Positions 26,363-36,220 of a stretch of DNA of 64,000 bases are shown piece after piece. Within the stretch, counting starts at the first letter, position 1. The number at the start of each line of letters is the position of its first letter. The DNA lies in the NCBI GenBank assembly GCA_030028905.1, contig JALDYZ010000014.1, forward strand, positions 1-64,000, in the 5' to 3' direction. A model generated the notes under the pieces. It was not told the DNA's origin. It saw nothing but the letters and a program-made list of their open reading frames with translations, and made no database searches. This stretch comes from Ferirhizobium litorale (GTDB lineage Bacteria > Pseudomonadota > Alphaproteobacteria > Rhizobiales > Rhizobiaceae). Position numbers and translations under genes: made by a program.

Positions 26363-27050
26363 GAAACTCACCTCCGCCTATGGGCGGATCAAGGTCCTCC
26401 ATGACATTTCGCTGGATATGGGGCAGAACGAGATCGTCGCGATCGTCGGTTCCAACGGCGCCGGAAAGACGACGCTGCTGCGCGCTCTGTCGGGGGTGCA
26501 GCCGGTGCTTTCCGGCCGGATCATGTTCGATGGCAAGGAAATCCAGTCGGTGCCAGCACATCTGCGGGTCGCCCGAGGCCTCGTCCAGTCGCCTGAGGGC
26601 CGCCAGATTTTCGGTCCGCTGAGCGTCGAGGACAACCTGCGGCTCGGCGCCTTCCGGCGCGCCCGTGAAAACGTCGAGCAAGGGCTTGCCCAGGTCTATG
26701 CGATGTTCCCGATCCTTGCCGAGAAGCGGGCGCTTGCCGCGCAGGGATTGTCTGGCGGCCAGCAGCAGATGCTGGCCATCGGGCGCGCGTTGATGGCCGA
26801 ACCGAAACTTCTGCTGCTTGACGAACCCTCGCTCGGCCTCTCGCCGCTGCTCGTCGACCAGATCCTTGCGGCCGTGGTCGATTTGAGGAACCGCGGGATG
26901 GCGATCCTCCTTGTCGAGCAGAACGCCTCGGCCGCGCTTGCCATTGCCGATCGCGGCTACGTGCTGGAAACCGGCAACGTGGTTCATTCGGGCGAGGCGC
27001 AGGCGCTACTTTCCGACCCCAAGGTCAAGGAAGCCTATCTCGGTCTGTAG
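26349..27050 (+). CDS. LIV-type ABC ATPase, LivF subunit
   Basis: A 233-residue ATPase. Walker A is GSNGAGKTT, the signature LSGGQQQMLAIGRAL, and Walker B LLLLDEPSLGLSP with LVEQNASAAL after it. I choose the GTG at 26349 because GAGGGAGG lies 6 bases upstream and the product then begins at the family's usual LKVEKLTSAYG. It overlaps the LivG-like gene by 14 bases. An ATG at 26328 would add seven residues. It ends six bases before the convergent Cys-rich gene, and no terminator is visible in that gap. Confidence 0.9.
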   Translation: MLKVEKLTSAYGRIKVLHDISLDMGQNEIVAIVGSNGAGKTTLLRALSGVQPVLSGRIMFDGKEIQSVPAHLRVARGLVQSPEGRQIFGPLSVEDNLRLGAFRRARENVEQGLAQVYAMFPILAEKRALAAQGLSGGQQQMLAIGRALMAEPKLLLLDEPSLGLSPLLVDQILAAVVDLRNRGMAILLVEQNASAALAIADRGYVLETGNVVHSGEAQALLSDPKVKEAYLGL

Positions 27051-27056
27051 TGCAGA

Positions 27057-27599
27057 CTACAGGCCGGACTGCAGGACCTTCTGACAGCCCGGGGAGAGGC
27101 GGCTCATATTTTCCCTGAGGCAGGCGATCGCCCTGCCGCCGCCGAGCGGCACCGTCCGGCAATATGTGCGGAAGTCGCCGCCACAGGCCTCCCGCGCTAT
27201 GATCAGTTCCTGCCGCGGCGAAAAGGCCGGCGCCTGCCCGCTCGTGGCAGGCGCCGGCGGCATCTCCGAGGTCGAGGGAGTCGTCTTCGTTGTCGAACTC
27301 TTTGGAACACTCCCTATGGCGCTAACGGCCTGCTGGCAGGCCGCCGATAGCGAGGCGCGGTGCTGTTGCAAGCAGGTCAGCGCCTCCTTGCCTCCGGGAG
27401 TGACGCCGGAGCATTGAGCCATGAAATCGCTGCGGCAGGCCGACCTGATTGCCTCTTGCTGCGCCTGTGTGGGCTGTTGCGCCAGCGCCGTGCCGCCGAA
27501 GAGGCCGGCCAGGAATATGATCGGTAACATCCGGATACGCATCTGAGGGCGGCGCCGCGAAATCGATGTGGAGGTCGAGGAAATAGCACATTCGGGCAT
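27057..27599 (-). CDS. secreted cysteine-rich repeat protein
   Basis: A 180-residue exported protein of unknown role. Two copies of a Cys-rich repeat occur in the mature part. The first runs from IRSACRSDFMAQC through TCLQQHRASLSAAC. The second runs from REACGGDFRTYC through ACLRENMSRLSPGC. Each has four cysteines, presumably two disulfides. A Ser/Thr/Pro-rich linker of about 35 residues separates them. The start at 27599 has GGGAGAGAAAC upstream but gives a long pre-signal region. Starting at the internal Met at 27542 leaves a clean signal peptide, MRIRMLPIIFLAGLFGGTALA. Such repeats are known from alphaproteobacteria and some eukaryotic Golgi proteins, without an established function in bacteria. 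Confidence 0.8.
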   Translation of the reverse strand: MPECAISSTSTSISRRRPQMRIRMLPIIFLAGLFGGTALAQQPTQAQQEAIRSACRSDFMAQCSGVTPGGKEALTCLQQHRASLSAACQQAVSAIGSVPKSSTTKTTPSTSEMPPAPATSGQAPAFSPRQELIIAREACGGDFRTYCRTVPLGGGRAIACLRENMSRLSPGCQKVLQSGL

Positions 27600-27678
27600 T
27601 GTTTCTCTCCCTGGTTGGCAAGATCGTGCCAATTCGTTTGCGGCCCCCCCCGAGAAGGCAGGCAGGTGCGTCCCCTTG

Positions 27679-30600
27679 TCAGGAGCCTGTTTCAGCCACC
27701 TGACGTGATGCGGAGCGTCGTTTTCGGAATTCCTCGAGGCGCTGCAGGATAACGTAGAACGACGGCACGAACAGGACCGCAAGGCAGGTGGATGCGATCA
27801 TGCCGCTGAAGACCGATATGCCGATCGAGCGGCGGGCATTGGCACCGGCACCGGTTGCCAGCACAAGCGGCACAACCCCGAGAATGAAGGCAAAGGAGGT
27901 CATCAGGATAGGACGGAAACGCAGGCGCGCCGCCTCGATCGCCGCAGTCGCGATCTCCATGCCCTCGGCACGCTTCTCTCGGGCAAACTCGACGATCAGG
28001 ATGGCGTTCTTGGCCGAGAGCGCGATCAGCAGGATAAGGCCGATCTGGGTGTAGAGATTGTTGGCGATCCCGAGTGCGGTCAATGCGCCCACCGTTCCGA
28101 GCAGGGCGAGCGGCACGGCGAGGATCACCGCGAACGGCAGGATCCAGCTTTCATACTGACCGGCAAGCACGAAGTACACAAGCACCAGAGCGAGGGCGAA
28201 CACATAGTAGATCTGTCCGCCCACCGCCCGTTCCTGGTAGGACAGCGCCGTCCACTCGAAACCGGTTCCCGGCGGCAGAGTCTGGTCGGCGATCTGTTCC
28301 ATGACGTCGAGCGCCTGGCCGGAACTGAAGCCCGTGGCGGCGCCCCCGACGATGGTGGCCGTGGGATAAAGATTGTAGAGGCTGATCAGTGCCGGCCCCC
28401 GTTCGCGACTGATTTCGACCACGGTGCTGAGCGGTACCATGGTGCCGTCACCCGCCTTGACCTTCAGGTTAAGGATATCGTCCTCGCTGATGCGATATTC
28501 AGGCGAGGCCTGCACATAGACCTGGAACGTACGCCCGAACTTGTTGAACTGCGTGACGTAGCTTGATCCGACATAACCGGACAGGGCGGAAAAGACCTGG
28601 CCGACGCTGATCCCAAGGGTTTCCGCCTTGATGCGGTCGACGTCGACCGAATATTGGGGAGTCCCGGCCCGGAACGACGTACTGAGCCTTTGCAACGCCG
28701 ATTGCGCATTGCCGTTGTTGACGATCGTATCGGCGAGACTCTGGAGCAGAGCAAAGTCGAAATCGCCGTTCTTGAGCAGCACCTGCATGGTGAAGCCGCT
28801 GGCATTGCCGATACCTTGTATCGCCGGCGGCACGACCACAAGGGTATTGGCTTTCATGACCTCTTCCAGAGCGCCGTTCATGTGTCCGTAGATGGACAGC
28901 AAATCCTGCCCACTTTCCTTGCCCCGGACATCCCAGTCCTTGAGAATGACATAGGCGACGCCGGCATTCGGAAGACTGGCGCTGTTGTCGAGAACAGAAA
29001 TGCCGCTGACGGTAAGAACCTGGTCGACGCCCGGCGTGTCCTGGGCAATTTTGGTGATTTGCGCCATGACCTCGTCGGTGCGTTGCTTGGATGCGCCGTC
29101 CGGCAGTTGCGCGCTGATCAGCACATAGCCCTGATCCTCGATGGGCAGGAACGCAGTCGGGACGCGCGTCAGTCCCCATATGGCGATGCCGATCAGGCCG
29201 AGGGCCACGCAGACCGCAATAGCGCTATGACGCACCAGAACGCCGATCAAGCCCGCGTAGCGATGTTCGGCCGCGTCATAGACCTTGTTGAATGCGCGGT
29301 AGAAGATGTTTCGCTGCTCCGGCGGCACCGCCGGCCTTAGCCACAACGCGCATTGGGTCGGCTTCAGCGTCAGCGCGTTGATGGCGCTGATGAACGCAGT
29401 GGCAGCGATCACAAGGGCGAATTGCTTGTAGAGTTGACCGGTCAGGCCGGGCAGGAAAGCGGCCGGAATAAACACTGCCATCAGAACCAGCGTGATGCCT
29501 ATGATCGGCCCCAGCAGTTCGTCCATCGCCTTCTCGGCGGCCTCGCGGCCCGACATGCCGTTCTCGATGTGGCGCGCGACTCCTTCCACGATGACGATGG
29601 CATCGTCAACCACGATGCCGATGGCGAGCACGATCGCAAACAGGGTCGACAGGTTGATGGTGAACCCGAGCGCCGCCATGGCCGCGAACGCCCCGATGAT
29701 GGTGACTGGCACCGTGGTGGCCGGAACCAGCATGGCCCGCCAGTCCTGCAGGAACACCAGAATGACGACGAGCACCAGCACCCCCGCCTCGATCAGGGTG
29801 GCATAGACCTCGCTGATTGAGGCGTTGACGAACCTGGTGGTGTCGAACGGCATCTGGTGTTCGAGCCCCGGCGGAAAGTCCCTGGCCAACACCTCCATCT
29901 TCGCGTTGACTTCCTCGGCCACGGCGATGGCGTTGGCCTCCGGCAACTGAAAGATACCGATACCTGCCGCCGGCCGACCGTCCTGGAGGAAGGACTGGCT
30001 GTAGGTCTGGGCGCCCAGTTCGACACGGCCGATATCGCGGATCCGGGTGATTCTCCCGCCGTCCTGCGCCTCCACCTTGACGATAATGTTTTCATAGTCG
30101 GGCGCGTCGTTGAGCCTGCCGCTAACATTGAGGGTATACTGGAAATCCTGTCCTTCGGGCACCGGCGGCAACCCGACCTGGCCGGCCGTCACTTCCTGGC
30201 TCTGCGCCTGTACCGCGTCGATCACGTCCTGCGGCGTGAGCCCGCGCGCCTGCAGCAAGTCCGGATCCATCCAAATCCGCATCGCATACTGGCCGGCTCC
30301 GAAGATGGTGACATTTCCGACACCCGGGAGGCGCGCAAGTTCGCTCTGGAGATTGATAACCGCGTAGTTCGAGAGGAACAGACTGTCGAACCTGCTGTCC
30401 GGCGAAGTCAACGTCACGAAGCCGAGGATCGAAGTTGATTTCTTCTGGGTCGTCACGCCTTGAACCTGCACCGCCTGCGGCAGTGACGACATGGCTATGG
30501 CCACCCGGTTCTGCACCAGGACCTGCGCCTGATCGGGATCGGTGCCAATGGCAAAGGTGACCGTCAGCGAATATGTGCCGTCGCTGGCACTCATCGACTG

Positions 30601-30837
30601 CATGTAGAGCATGTCCTGCACGCCGTTGACCTGCTGCTCGATCGGCAGGGCGACGGTATCGACGAGAGCCTTTGCGCTCGCCCCCGGATAGCGGGTCGTC
30701 ACCTGCACCGTCGGCGGAACGACATTGGGGTATTGGGCGACCGGCAGTCGCAAGAGCGCGACGGCCCCGATCAGCACGAAAACGAGCGCGAGAACATTGG
30801 AAAGGACGGGGCGTTCGATAAAGAAGCGCGAGATCAT
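27679..30837 (-). CDS. RND multidrug efflux inner-membrane pump (AcrB/MexB type)
   Basis: A 1052-residue HAE1-family RND transporter that exports hydrophobic compounds using the proton gradient. Residues around 10-30 form the first membrane helix (MISRFFIERPVLSNVLALVFVLIG). The proton-relay pair Asp-Asp is in AIGIVVDDAIVIVEGVARHI. Two large periplasmic loops and twelve membrane helices fit AcrB (1049). The start at 30837 follows GGCAAGCCGC; the frame reaches 30990 only inside the adaptor gene. It sits 37 bases after the adaptor gene. No outer-membrane channel gene or local regulator is present, so a shared TolC-like protein must serve it. Confidence 0.94.
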   Translation of the reverse strand: MISRFFIERPVLSNVLALVFVLIGAVALLRLPVAQYPNVVPPTVQVTTRYPGASAKALVDTVALPIEQQVNGVQDMLYMQSMSASDGTYSLTVTFAIGTDPDQAQVLVQNRVAIAMSSLPQAVQVQGVTTQKKSTSILGFVTLTSPDSRFDSLFLSNYAVINLQSELARLPGVGNVTIFGAGQYAMRIWMDPDLLQARGLTPQDVIDAVQAQSQEVTAGQVGLPPVPEGQDFQYTLNVSGRLNDAPDYENIIVKVEAQDGGRITRIRDIGRVELGAQTYSQSFLQDGRPAAGIGIFQLPEANAIAVAEEVNAKMEVLARDFPPGLEHQMPFDTTRFVNASISEVYATLIEAGVLVLVVILVFLQDWRAMLVPATTVPVTIIGAFAAMAALGFTINLSTLFAIVLAIGIVVDDAIVIVEGVARHIENGMSGREAAEKAMDELLGPIIGITLVLMAVFIPAAFLPGLTGQLYKQFALVIAATAFISAINALTLKPTQCALWLRPAVPPEQRNIFYRAFNKVYDAAEHRYAGLIGVLVRHSAIAVCVALGLIGIAIWGLTRVPTAFLPIEDQGYVLISAQLPDGASKQRTDEVMAQITKIAQDTPGVDQVLTVSGISVLDNSASLPNAGVAYVILKDWDVRGKESGQDLLSIYGHMNGALEEVMKANTLVVVPPAIQGIGNASGFTMQVLLKNGDFDFALLQSLADTIVNNGNAQSALQRLSTSFRAGTPQYSVDVDRIKAETLGISVGQVFSALSGYVGSSYVTQFNKFGRTFQVYVQASPEYRISEDDILNLKVKAGDGTMVPLSTVVEISRERGPALISLYNLYPTATIVGGAATGFSSGQALDVMEQIADQTLPPGTGFEWTALSYQERAVGGQIYYVFALALVLVYFVLAGQYESWILPFAVILAVPLALLGTVGALTALGIANNLYTQIGLILLIALSAKNAILIVEFAREKRAEGMEIATAAIEAARLRFRPILMTSFAFILGVVPLVLATGAGANARRSIGISVFSGMIASTCLAVLFVPSFYVILQRLEEFRKRRSASRQVAETGS

Positions 30838-30874
30838 GCGGCTTGCCTCTCGCTGTGTGCCGGCGGGGATGGCT

Positions 30875-32080
30875 TCATGGCGTGCCAGACTTCGGCGTTT
30901 CGCCGGCGCTGGCGGAAGCATCTGCGCCGGCGCCATCCATCTCCACCCGCTCGGGAGACACTTTGTTGCCCGGGATCGCGCGTTGAACACCCGACATCAC
31001 GACCCAGTCTTCAGGGCCCAGCCCTTTTTCAATCACCCGCATCTGACCATCGCGCTGCCCGATGGTCACCACCCGTTGTTCGATAACGTCATCCTTGCCG
31101 AGAACCAGAACGTAGCTGCCCAACTGGTTCTGGCCGATGGCGTCATCCCTGACGAGCAGCGCCTTGTCCTGGCGGGCGACGGGGACGCGGACGCGGACGA
31201 ATAGTCCGGGCAACAATTGGCGGTCCTTGTTTTCGACAATTCCCCTGACAGTGAGCGTTCCGGTCGACGAATCCAGTTGGGGCGAGACATAGTCGAGATG
31301 ACCCCTATGGGGATATCCCTGCTCGTCGCGCAAACCGATTTCGACGGGAACGGTCGGAAGGTCGACCTGTGTCATGGTATGACCGGCCTCTGTCAGGCTC
31401 CGCTTGATCGAGAGGACCTGCGGCTCGCTGACATTGAAATAGACATAGAGCGGATCGATCTGGACGATCGTTGCCAGCGTCGTCGGCCCGGAAACCCCCA
31501 CCAGCGCGCCGACATCGACAAGATGGTTGGTCATTGTCCCGTCGAATGGGGCGACGACCTTCGTATAGCCGAGATTGATGTTGGCGAGCTCGAGACTCGC
31601 TTGGGCGTTGAGTATCGAAGCGTTTGCTTCGTCGAGCGTCGCCCGGGCACTGTCCACCGCAGTCTGCGTCGTAACCTGCTGTTTGAGAAGATTGAGTTGC
31701 CGGTCGTACTCCTGCTGTGCGCCGACCTGTGAAGCCTGCTGCGATGCAAGCTCCGCCTGCGCCTGGTCGACTTGCGCCTTGTAGATGTCGCGCTGGATTC
31801 CGAACAGTTGGTCCCCGGCCTTGACGGCCGCGCCGTCCTTGTAGTCGATCGACTCGATAAAGCCTTGGACACGGGCCTCGATATCGACCGATTTGACCGC
31901 GTCGGTGTTGCCGGTCAGATAGAAATACTCGGTGACGGCACGTTGCAGCGGCAAGGCCACTTGGACCTTGGCAGGCGGCGGCGGCACATAGGTATTGTCA
32001 CTGCCATCGCACGCCGCAAGAGATATGGCGAGAAGAAACCCCGCGACGAACTGAAATCCTTGGCACCATCCAAAACGCAT
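30875..32080 (-). CDS. RND efflux periplasmic adaptor lipoprotein (AcrA/MexA type)
   Basis: A 401-residue membrane-fusion protein. The N-terminal lipobox LAISLAAC places the lipidated Cys near residue 24. A biotinyl/lipoyl half-motif DIEARVQGFIESIDYKDGAAVKAGDQLF follows. A coiled-coil hairpin (about 95-170, Gln/Ala-rich) and a second half-motif YTKVVAPFDGTMTNHLVDVGALV come next. The C-terminal region is Ala/Ser-rich and ends KSGTP. It is first in the two-gene pump operon. recX is divergent, 216 bases away. Confidence 0.93.
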   Translation of the reverse strand: MRFGWCQGFQFVAGFLLAISLAACDGSDNTYVPPPPAKVQVALPLQRAVTEYFYLTGNTDAVKSVDIEARVQGFIESIDYKDGAAVKAGDQLFGIQRDIYKAQVDQAQAELASQQASQVGAQQEYDRQLNLLKQQVTTQTAVDSARATLDEANASILNAQASLELANINLGYTKVVAPFDGTMTNHLVDVGALVGVSGPTTLATIVQIDPLYVYFNVSEPQVLSIKRSLTEAGHTMTQVDLPTVPVEIGLRDEQGYPHRGHLDYVSPQLDSSTGTLTVRGIVENKDRQLLPGLFVRVRVPVARQDKALLVRDDAIGQNQLGSYVLVLGKDDVIEQRVVTIGQRDGQMRVIEKGLGPEDWVVMSGVQRAIPGNKVSPERVEMDGAGADASASAGETPKSGTP

Positions 32081-32296
32081 TTCGCTGCCTCGACAGATCT
32101 ACGAGTTCCAGTTCTCATGCGCACCCCGTCACAGAACAGAGCGTTCCACGCGCCAAGGCATTAGGCAATATGCTGCGAGATCCGAAGCGTTTGCAATAGC
32201 GTACCGGAATTTTAAGCGAGGGAACGCCTGTTCGGCGGCGCACGGCGAATCGGGTAATGCTTTTCCAAACGAAACCGCACCGACCCCGGCGAGCCC

Positions 32297-32851
32297 TTGA
32301 CCGAAGACAGCACGAACACCGATATTCCGACGCCCCGCATGCTCGCCTGGGCGCGCAACTCGACGATCTATCGCCTCGACCGGCAGATGATGACAGAACG
32401 GCAACTCTTCGACGCCATCAGCCGGAAGGCGCGGCAGAAGTTCGCGGATATAAGCGACATGCAGTTGCGGGCGGTGGCCGACTTCGCAGTGCGCTTCGCC
32501 TATGACAACAAGGGGCTCGACGACGCGGCCTATGCCGAAATCAGCACCAGATCCGGCGTGCGGAGCGGCAGGTCGAAGCGACTGATTGCCCGCAAACTCT
32601 CTCAAAAAGGCGTCGAGAACTCTCTCGTGGATGAGGCACTGCAGCAAGCCGACGACCTCGTTGCAGCGGTCGTCTTCGCCCGCAAGCGCGGCTTCGGTCC
32701 GTTCCGCCGGGGCGAACTCGACGAAAAGCGCAAGGCCAAGGAACTGGCTGCGTTCGCCCGAAACGGCTTCGGCTACGAGATCGGCAAGAAGGTCTTCGAG
32801 ATGAGCCCTCCTGAGGCCGAAGACGCGCTTTCAACCGGGCTGCCTGGTTGA
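32297..32851 (+). CDS. recX: RecX regulator of RecA
   Basis: A 184-residue RecX-family protein that would limit RecA filament extension. It is built of three-helix repeats, with AWARNSTIYRLDRQMMTERQL and the basic RSGRSKRLIARKLSQKGV segment. The start is TTG at 32297 if the product begins MTEDSTNTDIPTPRM, as in rhizobial homologues. An ATG at 32339 would give a shorter protein. It is longer than E. coli RecX (166) because of this N-terminal tail. It is convergent with the GntP permease gene, with 24 bases between stops. recA is not in the window. Confidence 0.88.
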   Translation: MTEDSTNTDIPTPRMLAWARNSTIYRLDRQMMTERQLFDAISRKARQKFADISDMQLRAVADFAVRFAYDNKGLDDAAYAEISTRSGVRSGRSKRLIARKLSQKGVENSLVDEALQQADDLVAAVVFARKRGFGPFRRGELDEKRKAKELAAFARNGFGYEIGKKVFEMSPPEAEDALSTGLPG

Positions 32852-32875
32852 GCCGACGAACGGGAGGCCGAACGG

Positions 32876-34330
32876 TCAGAACGAGCCCACCACCGAGCCA
32901 ATGACGATGACGGCCACCAGCGCCAGTATGGCGCCGACAATGCCGACCATGACGATATCGCGATAGCTTTCCCTGTGCGTCGAACCGCAGACGGCAAGCA
33001 ACGTGACCACGGCGCCATTGTGCGGCAGGCTGTCGAGCGTCCCGGATCCGATGACGGCGACACGGTGGAGGAGTTCGGGATTGAGGCCGATTTCGGCGGC
33101 GCGCGCCATATAGGTGCTGCCCAGCGCGTCGAGCGCGATGGTCAACCCGCCGGATGCCGAACCGGTCAGGGCGGCCAGAATATTGGTGGCAACGGCAAGC
33201 GAGACCAGCGGGCCGCCACCGATCCCGAGCACCCAGTCTCGCACCATCTCGAAGGCAGGCATTGCCGCAACCACGGCACCGAAGCCGACGAGGCTTGCCA
33301 CGCTGACCGCCGGCAGGACGGAGGCGTTCGCCCCGGCATCCATAGTCTCGCGCAGGCTCGGCAGGCGGCGGAAGTTGAGGGCCAGCACCGTAACGATCGC
33401 GGCGAACAGCGCCGTCACCACGGCCCAGACGCCGCCGACATCGGAGAGGGTGATACCGCCCCAGCGTGCCTGGGCGAGGAACCCGATATCGAGCCGCGGC
33501 AGGAAAAAGAGCGACATCGAGAGATTGACGAGCACGACGACGATGAGCGGCAGGGCAGCGGCCGGCACCGACGGCTCATCCTTGGCATGGACTCCATGCC
33601 CAAGTTCGGCAGGGTCGAATTCGCGCGCCGTCGTCGCCCGCTCGCGCAACATCTCGTTGCCGGCGAGGCTGTCGATCGAAGCCGGCATGCCGCCCCCGAG
33701 GGCCTCGCCATTGCGCGCGGCGGCTGCTGCTTCGCGACCCAGCCACCAGAGCCCGAAAGCAAGCATGATCGCCGAGGCGATGATGCCAAGGCCGGGGGCG
33801 GCGAATGGTGTCGTTCCGAAGAAGGGCATGGGGATGGCATTCTGGATCGAGGGCGTCCCCGGCATGGCGGACATGGTGAAGGTCGAGGTCCCGAGCACGA
33901 TGGTCGCCGGCATCAGGCGACGCGGGATGCCGGCGGATCGAAACAGTTCCTGAGCCATCGGCGCCAGTACGAAGAATGCGACGAACAGGCTGACCCCGCC
34001 ATAGGTTACCAGCGCACCGGCAAGCACGACCGCGAGAATTGCCCGGTGCTCGCCCAGGCGGGTGACCATCCACGATGCGATCACCGACACCGACCCGCTC
34101 GCTTCCATGAGTTTGCCGAACAACGCACCGAGCAGGAACAGCGGGAAGAACTGGGCAATGAACCGTGCCGTGCTGGCCATGAACGTCTGCGTCCAGTGCG
34201 CGAGCAGTGGCTCTCCGGCAAAAAGTGCCGCCACCAGCGCTGCTGCGGGCGCGAGTAACAGCACGCTCCACCCGCGGAAAGCCAATCCGATGAGAATTGC
34301 GAGGGCAACCAGAATGCCGAGCAGGCCCAT
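32876..34330 (-). CDS. GntP family permease (gluconate/organic acid:H+ symporter)
   Basis: A 484-residue membrane transporter with about twelve hydrophobic segments. It begins MGLLGILVALAILIGLAFRGWS and carries GGVSLFVAFFVLAPMAQELFR plus ALTGSASGGLTIALDALG. These belong to the GntP/CitMHS-like fold. The GSASGG motif is common in GntP members that take up hydroxy acids. A central cytoplasmic loop of about 60 polar residues (EALGGGMPASIDSLAGNEML) is present. Start at 34330: the upstream TTG at 34336 overlaps the patatin stop. It is 2 bases from the patatin gene and probably co-transcribed. Confidence 0.87.
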   Translation of the reverse strand: MGLLGILVALAILIGLAFRGWSVLLLAPAAALVAALFAGEPLLAHWTQTFMASTARFIAQFFPLFLLGALFGKLMEASGSVSVIASWMVTRLGEHRAILAVVLAGALVTYGGVSLFVAFFVLAPMAQELFRSAGIPRRLMPATIVLGTSTFTMSAMPGTPSIQNAIPMPFFGTTPFAAPGLGIIASAIMLAFGLWWLGREAAAAARNGEALGGGMPASIDSLAGNEMLRERATTAREFDPAELGHGVHAKDEPSVPAAALPLIVVVLVNLSMSLFFLPRLDIGFLAQARWGGITLSDVGGVWAVVTALFAAIVTVLALNFRRLPSLRETMDAGANASVLPAVSVASLVGFGAVVAAMPAFEMVRDWVLGIGGGPLVSLAVATNILAALTGSASGGLTIALDALGSTYMARAAEIGLNPELLHRVAVIGSGTLDSLPHNGAVVTLLAVCGSTHRESYRDIVMVGIVGAILALVAVIVIGSVVGSF

Positions 34331-34332
34331 GC

Positions 34333-35376
34333 TCAAACCCCTTCCAGAAGGATGTCCAGATCAAGCGTCGAGCGCTGGCCGAGATCATCGCCATGCTCGG
34401 CCAGAAACGCATCGGCCGCTTTTCGTCCTTCGTCGCGCAACAAGGTGAGAAACGCCCACTCCGCGTTGAGTTTCGACGAGTAACCGAGGTCCAGCATCAC
34501 GCTGCTGGCGACCCGATGGATCCGCATCGATGCCCAGCGTGCGCCCTCCTCGTCGATCGGTTGGGCGACCCGCCGCAGCAGCCCCATCATCCGCAACTCC
34601 TTCAACAGCACGGCATTGAAGGAAACCTCGTTGAGGCGATTGAGGATGTCGCGGGCCGAGCGCGGCGTGCCCGGGCGCTCGACCGGATTGATCTGCACCA
34701 GGATGGTATCCTGGGAATCGCATTCCCGGATGAGAGGCGTGAGTGTCGGATTGCCGGCATAGCCGCCATCCCAATAAGCCTCCCCGTCGATTTCCACTGC
34801 CTGGAACATCGTCGGCAGGCAGGCCGAGGCCAGCAGCACGTCCGGGCTGAGTTCACCATTGCGAAAGATGCGTCCGCGTCCCGTGCGCACGTTCGTTGCG
34901 GTGATGAAGAGCTTGATCGGGCTTTCCGCCAGATGCGCAAAATCGACGGCCTCGCCGAGAATATCGCGAAGCGGATTGGTGCCGCCAGGATTGAGATCGT
35001 AAGGGGAAAACAACCGGGCAGCCATATCCATTGCGATGAAGAGCGGCGAATTGTCGAGCGTCCAGCGGCCAAGCAGGACATCGAGCGGACTGCGCTGGAA
35101 CGGACTATAGCGCGCGGCCTCGGACACCTGCTTCCAGAAGCTCTCCAGCGCCACGCGCGCTTTTTCGGCGCCACCCTGCGCATGCCCGTGGGCAAGCACC
35201 GCGGCATTCATCGCGCCCGCCGAAGTCCCGGAGATTCCTTCGATCTTCAGCCACGACTCTTCCAGCAAGCGGTCGAGCACGCCCCAGGTGAAGGCGCCAT
35301 GGGCACCGCCCCCTTGCAGTGCAAGATCGACCTTTACGGGTTCTCGTTGTCGCTTTCCATGCACTGCCTTCATCAT
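34333..35376 (-). CDS. patatin-like phospholipase
   Basis: A 347-residue patatin-family serine acylhydrolase. The oxyanion motif is LALQGGGAHGAFTWGVLDRL. The nucleophile elbow is GTSAGAMNA and the catalytic Asp is in YWDGGYAGNP, completing a Ser-Asp dyad. No signal peptide is visible, so it should act on membrane lipids from the cytoplasm. The start pair ATGATG at 35376 follows AGGTGGC. The long upstream frame to 35496 is not coding. It precedes the GntP gene with a 2-base gap. Confidence 0.9.
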   Translation of the reverse strand: MMKAVHGKRQREPVKVDLALQGGGAHGAFTWGVLDRLLEESWLKIEGISGTSAGAMNAAVLAHGHAQGGAEKARVALESFWKQVSEAARYSPFQRSPLDVLLGRWTLDNSPLFIAMDMAARLFSPYDLNPGGTNPLRDILGEAVDFAHLAESPIKLFITATNVRTGRGRIFRNGELSPDVLLASACLPTMFQAVEIDGEAYWDGGYAGNPTLTPLIRECDSQDTILVQINPVERPGTPRSARDILNRLNEVSFNAVLLKELRMMGLLRRVAQPIDEEGARWASMRIHRVASSVMLDLGYSSKLNAEWAFLTLLRDEGRKAADAFLAEHGDDLGQRSTLDLDILLEGV

Positions 35377-35595
35377 GCCACCTACTCGCTGGAGGGATGT
35401 TAGCAGTTGCAATATACACGTTGTGCAACGCCACGAAAGGCCGTTCCCTGCCCGGAACGTCGCACGCCGTGTCCGGACACGCCGGTTGAGCAGCAAGCAA
35501 CGCCGGGGAACCGCGCAGCCGTCAAAGCGTTCACCCTCGTATAGGGATTTGCAAAAAACAGGCGTATTGTGTCTCGCCTACGCGTGGGAGGTCAC

Positions 35596-36096
35596 ATGAA
35601 AATCTGGCACCTGCTATGCGCTGCCACCCTGCTCATCGCAGGGAATGCAAGCGCAGAAGAAGCACAATTCCTCAAGTCCCTACAAGGGACCTGGATAGGC
35701 GGCGGCATGGTCAAGGTTCGCGCCAACCTCATGCCTATCAATGTTTCGTGCAGCTTCAATTCGCAAGCGACGTCCGCGGACCTCTCCATGAAAGGGACGT
35801 GCAGCGGACTGGTGCTGGTCAGGCGATCGATCGGAGCAGACATTCGCTTCAAAGGAGGCAAATACACCGGCTCGTACGTCGGGCCGAGCGGACGCAAGGC
35901 CGGCCTTGCCGGGCGCCGCTCTGGCAACGCGATCAACCTGACGATCCGTTGGGCGCGCGAGGTCAATGGCGACTTAAACGCCAGCCTCATGGTCCAGAAG
36001 GTGGGCAGCAACGGCATGAAACTTGTTACCATCGACGAGGATCCTGGCTCTGGGGACCGGATCATCACAAGTGAAATCAGCCTGCGCAGGAAATAG
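35596..36096 (+). CDS. secreted protein of unknown function
   Basis: A 166-residue exported protein. A signal peptide MKIWHLLCAATLLIAGNASA is followed by a mature part rich in Gly, Ser and Arg, with LQGTWIGGGMVKVRANLMPINVSC and GSYVGPSGRKAGLAG. It ends SLRRK. The WxGGG-type start and alternating hydrophobic pattern suggest a beta-rich lipocalin-like barrel, which is speculation. Two cysteines (in NVSC and GTC) could pair. The start is set by GGGAGGTCAC before the ATG. No family name comes to mind. Confidence 0.8.
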   Translation: MKIWHLLCAATLLIAGNASAEEAQFLKSLQGTWIGGGMVKVRANLMPINVSCSFNSQATSADLSMKGTCSGLVLVRRSIGADIRFKGGKYTGSYVGPSGRKAGLAGRRSGNAINLTIRWAREVNGDLNASLMVQKVGSNGMKLVTIDEDPGSGDRIITSEISLRRK

Positions 36097-36220
36097 CAGA
36101 AGCGGCCCCTGCTAGGCTTTGCTCAAGATTTAAGTTTCACAACCCTTCAAGAAAATAAGTACAGCCAAAAATGTAAGCCGCCCGAAAGTCTGTTTCCTGG
36201 AAGACCGATGGAGGACATAC

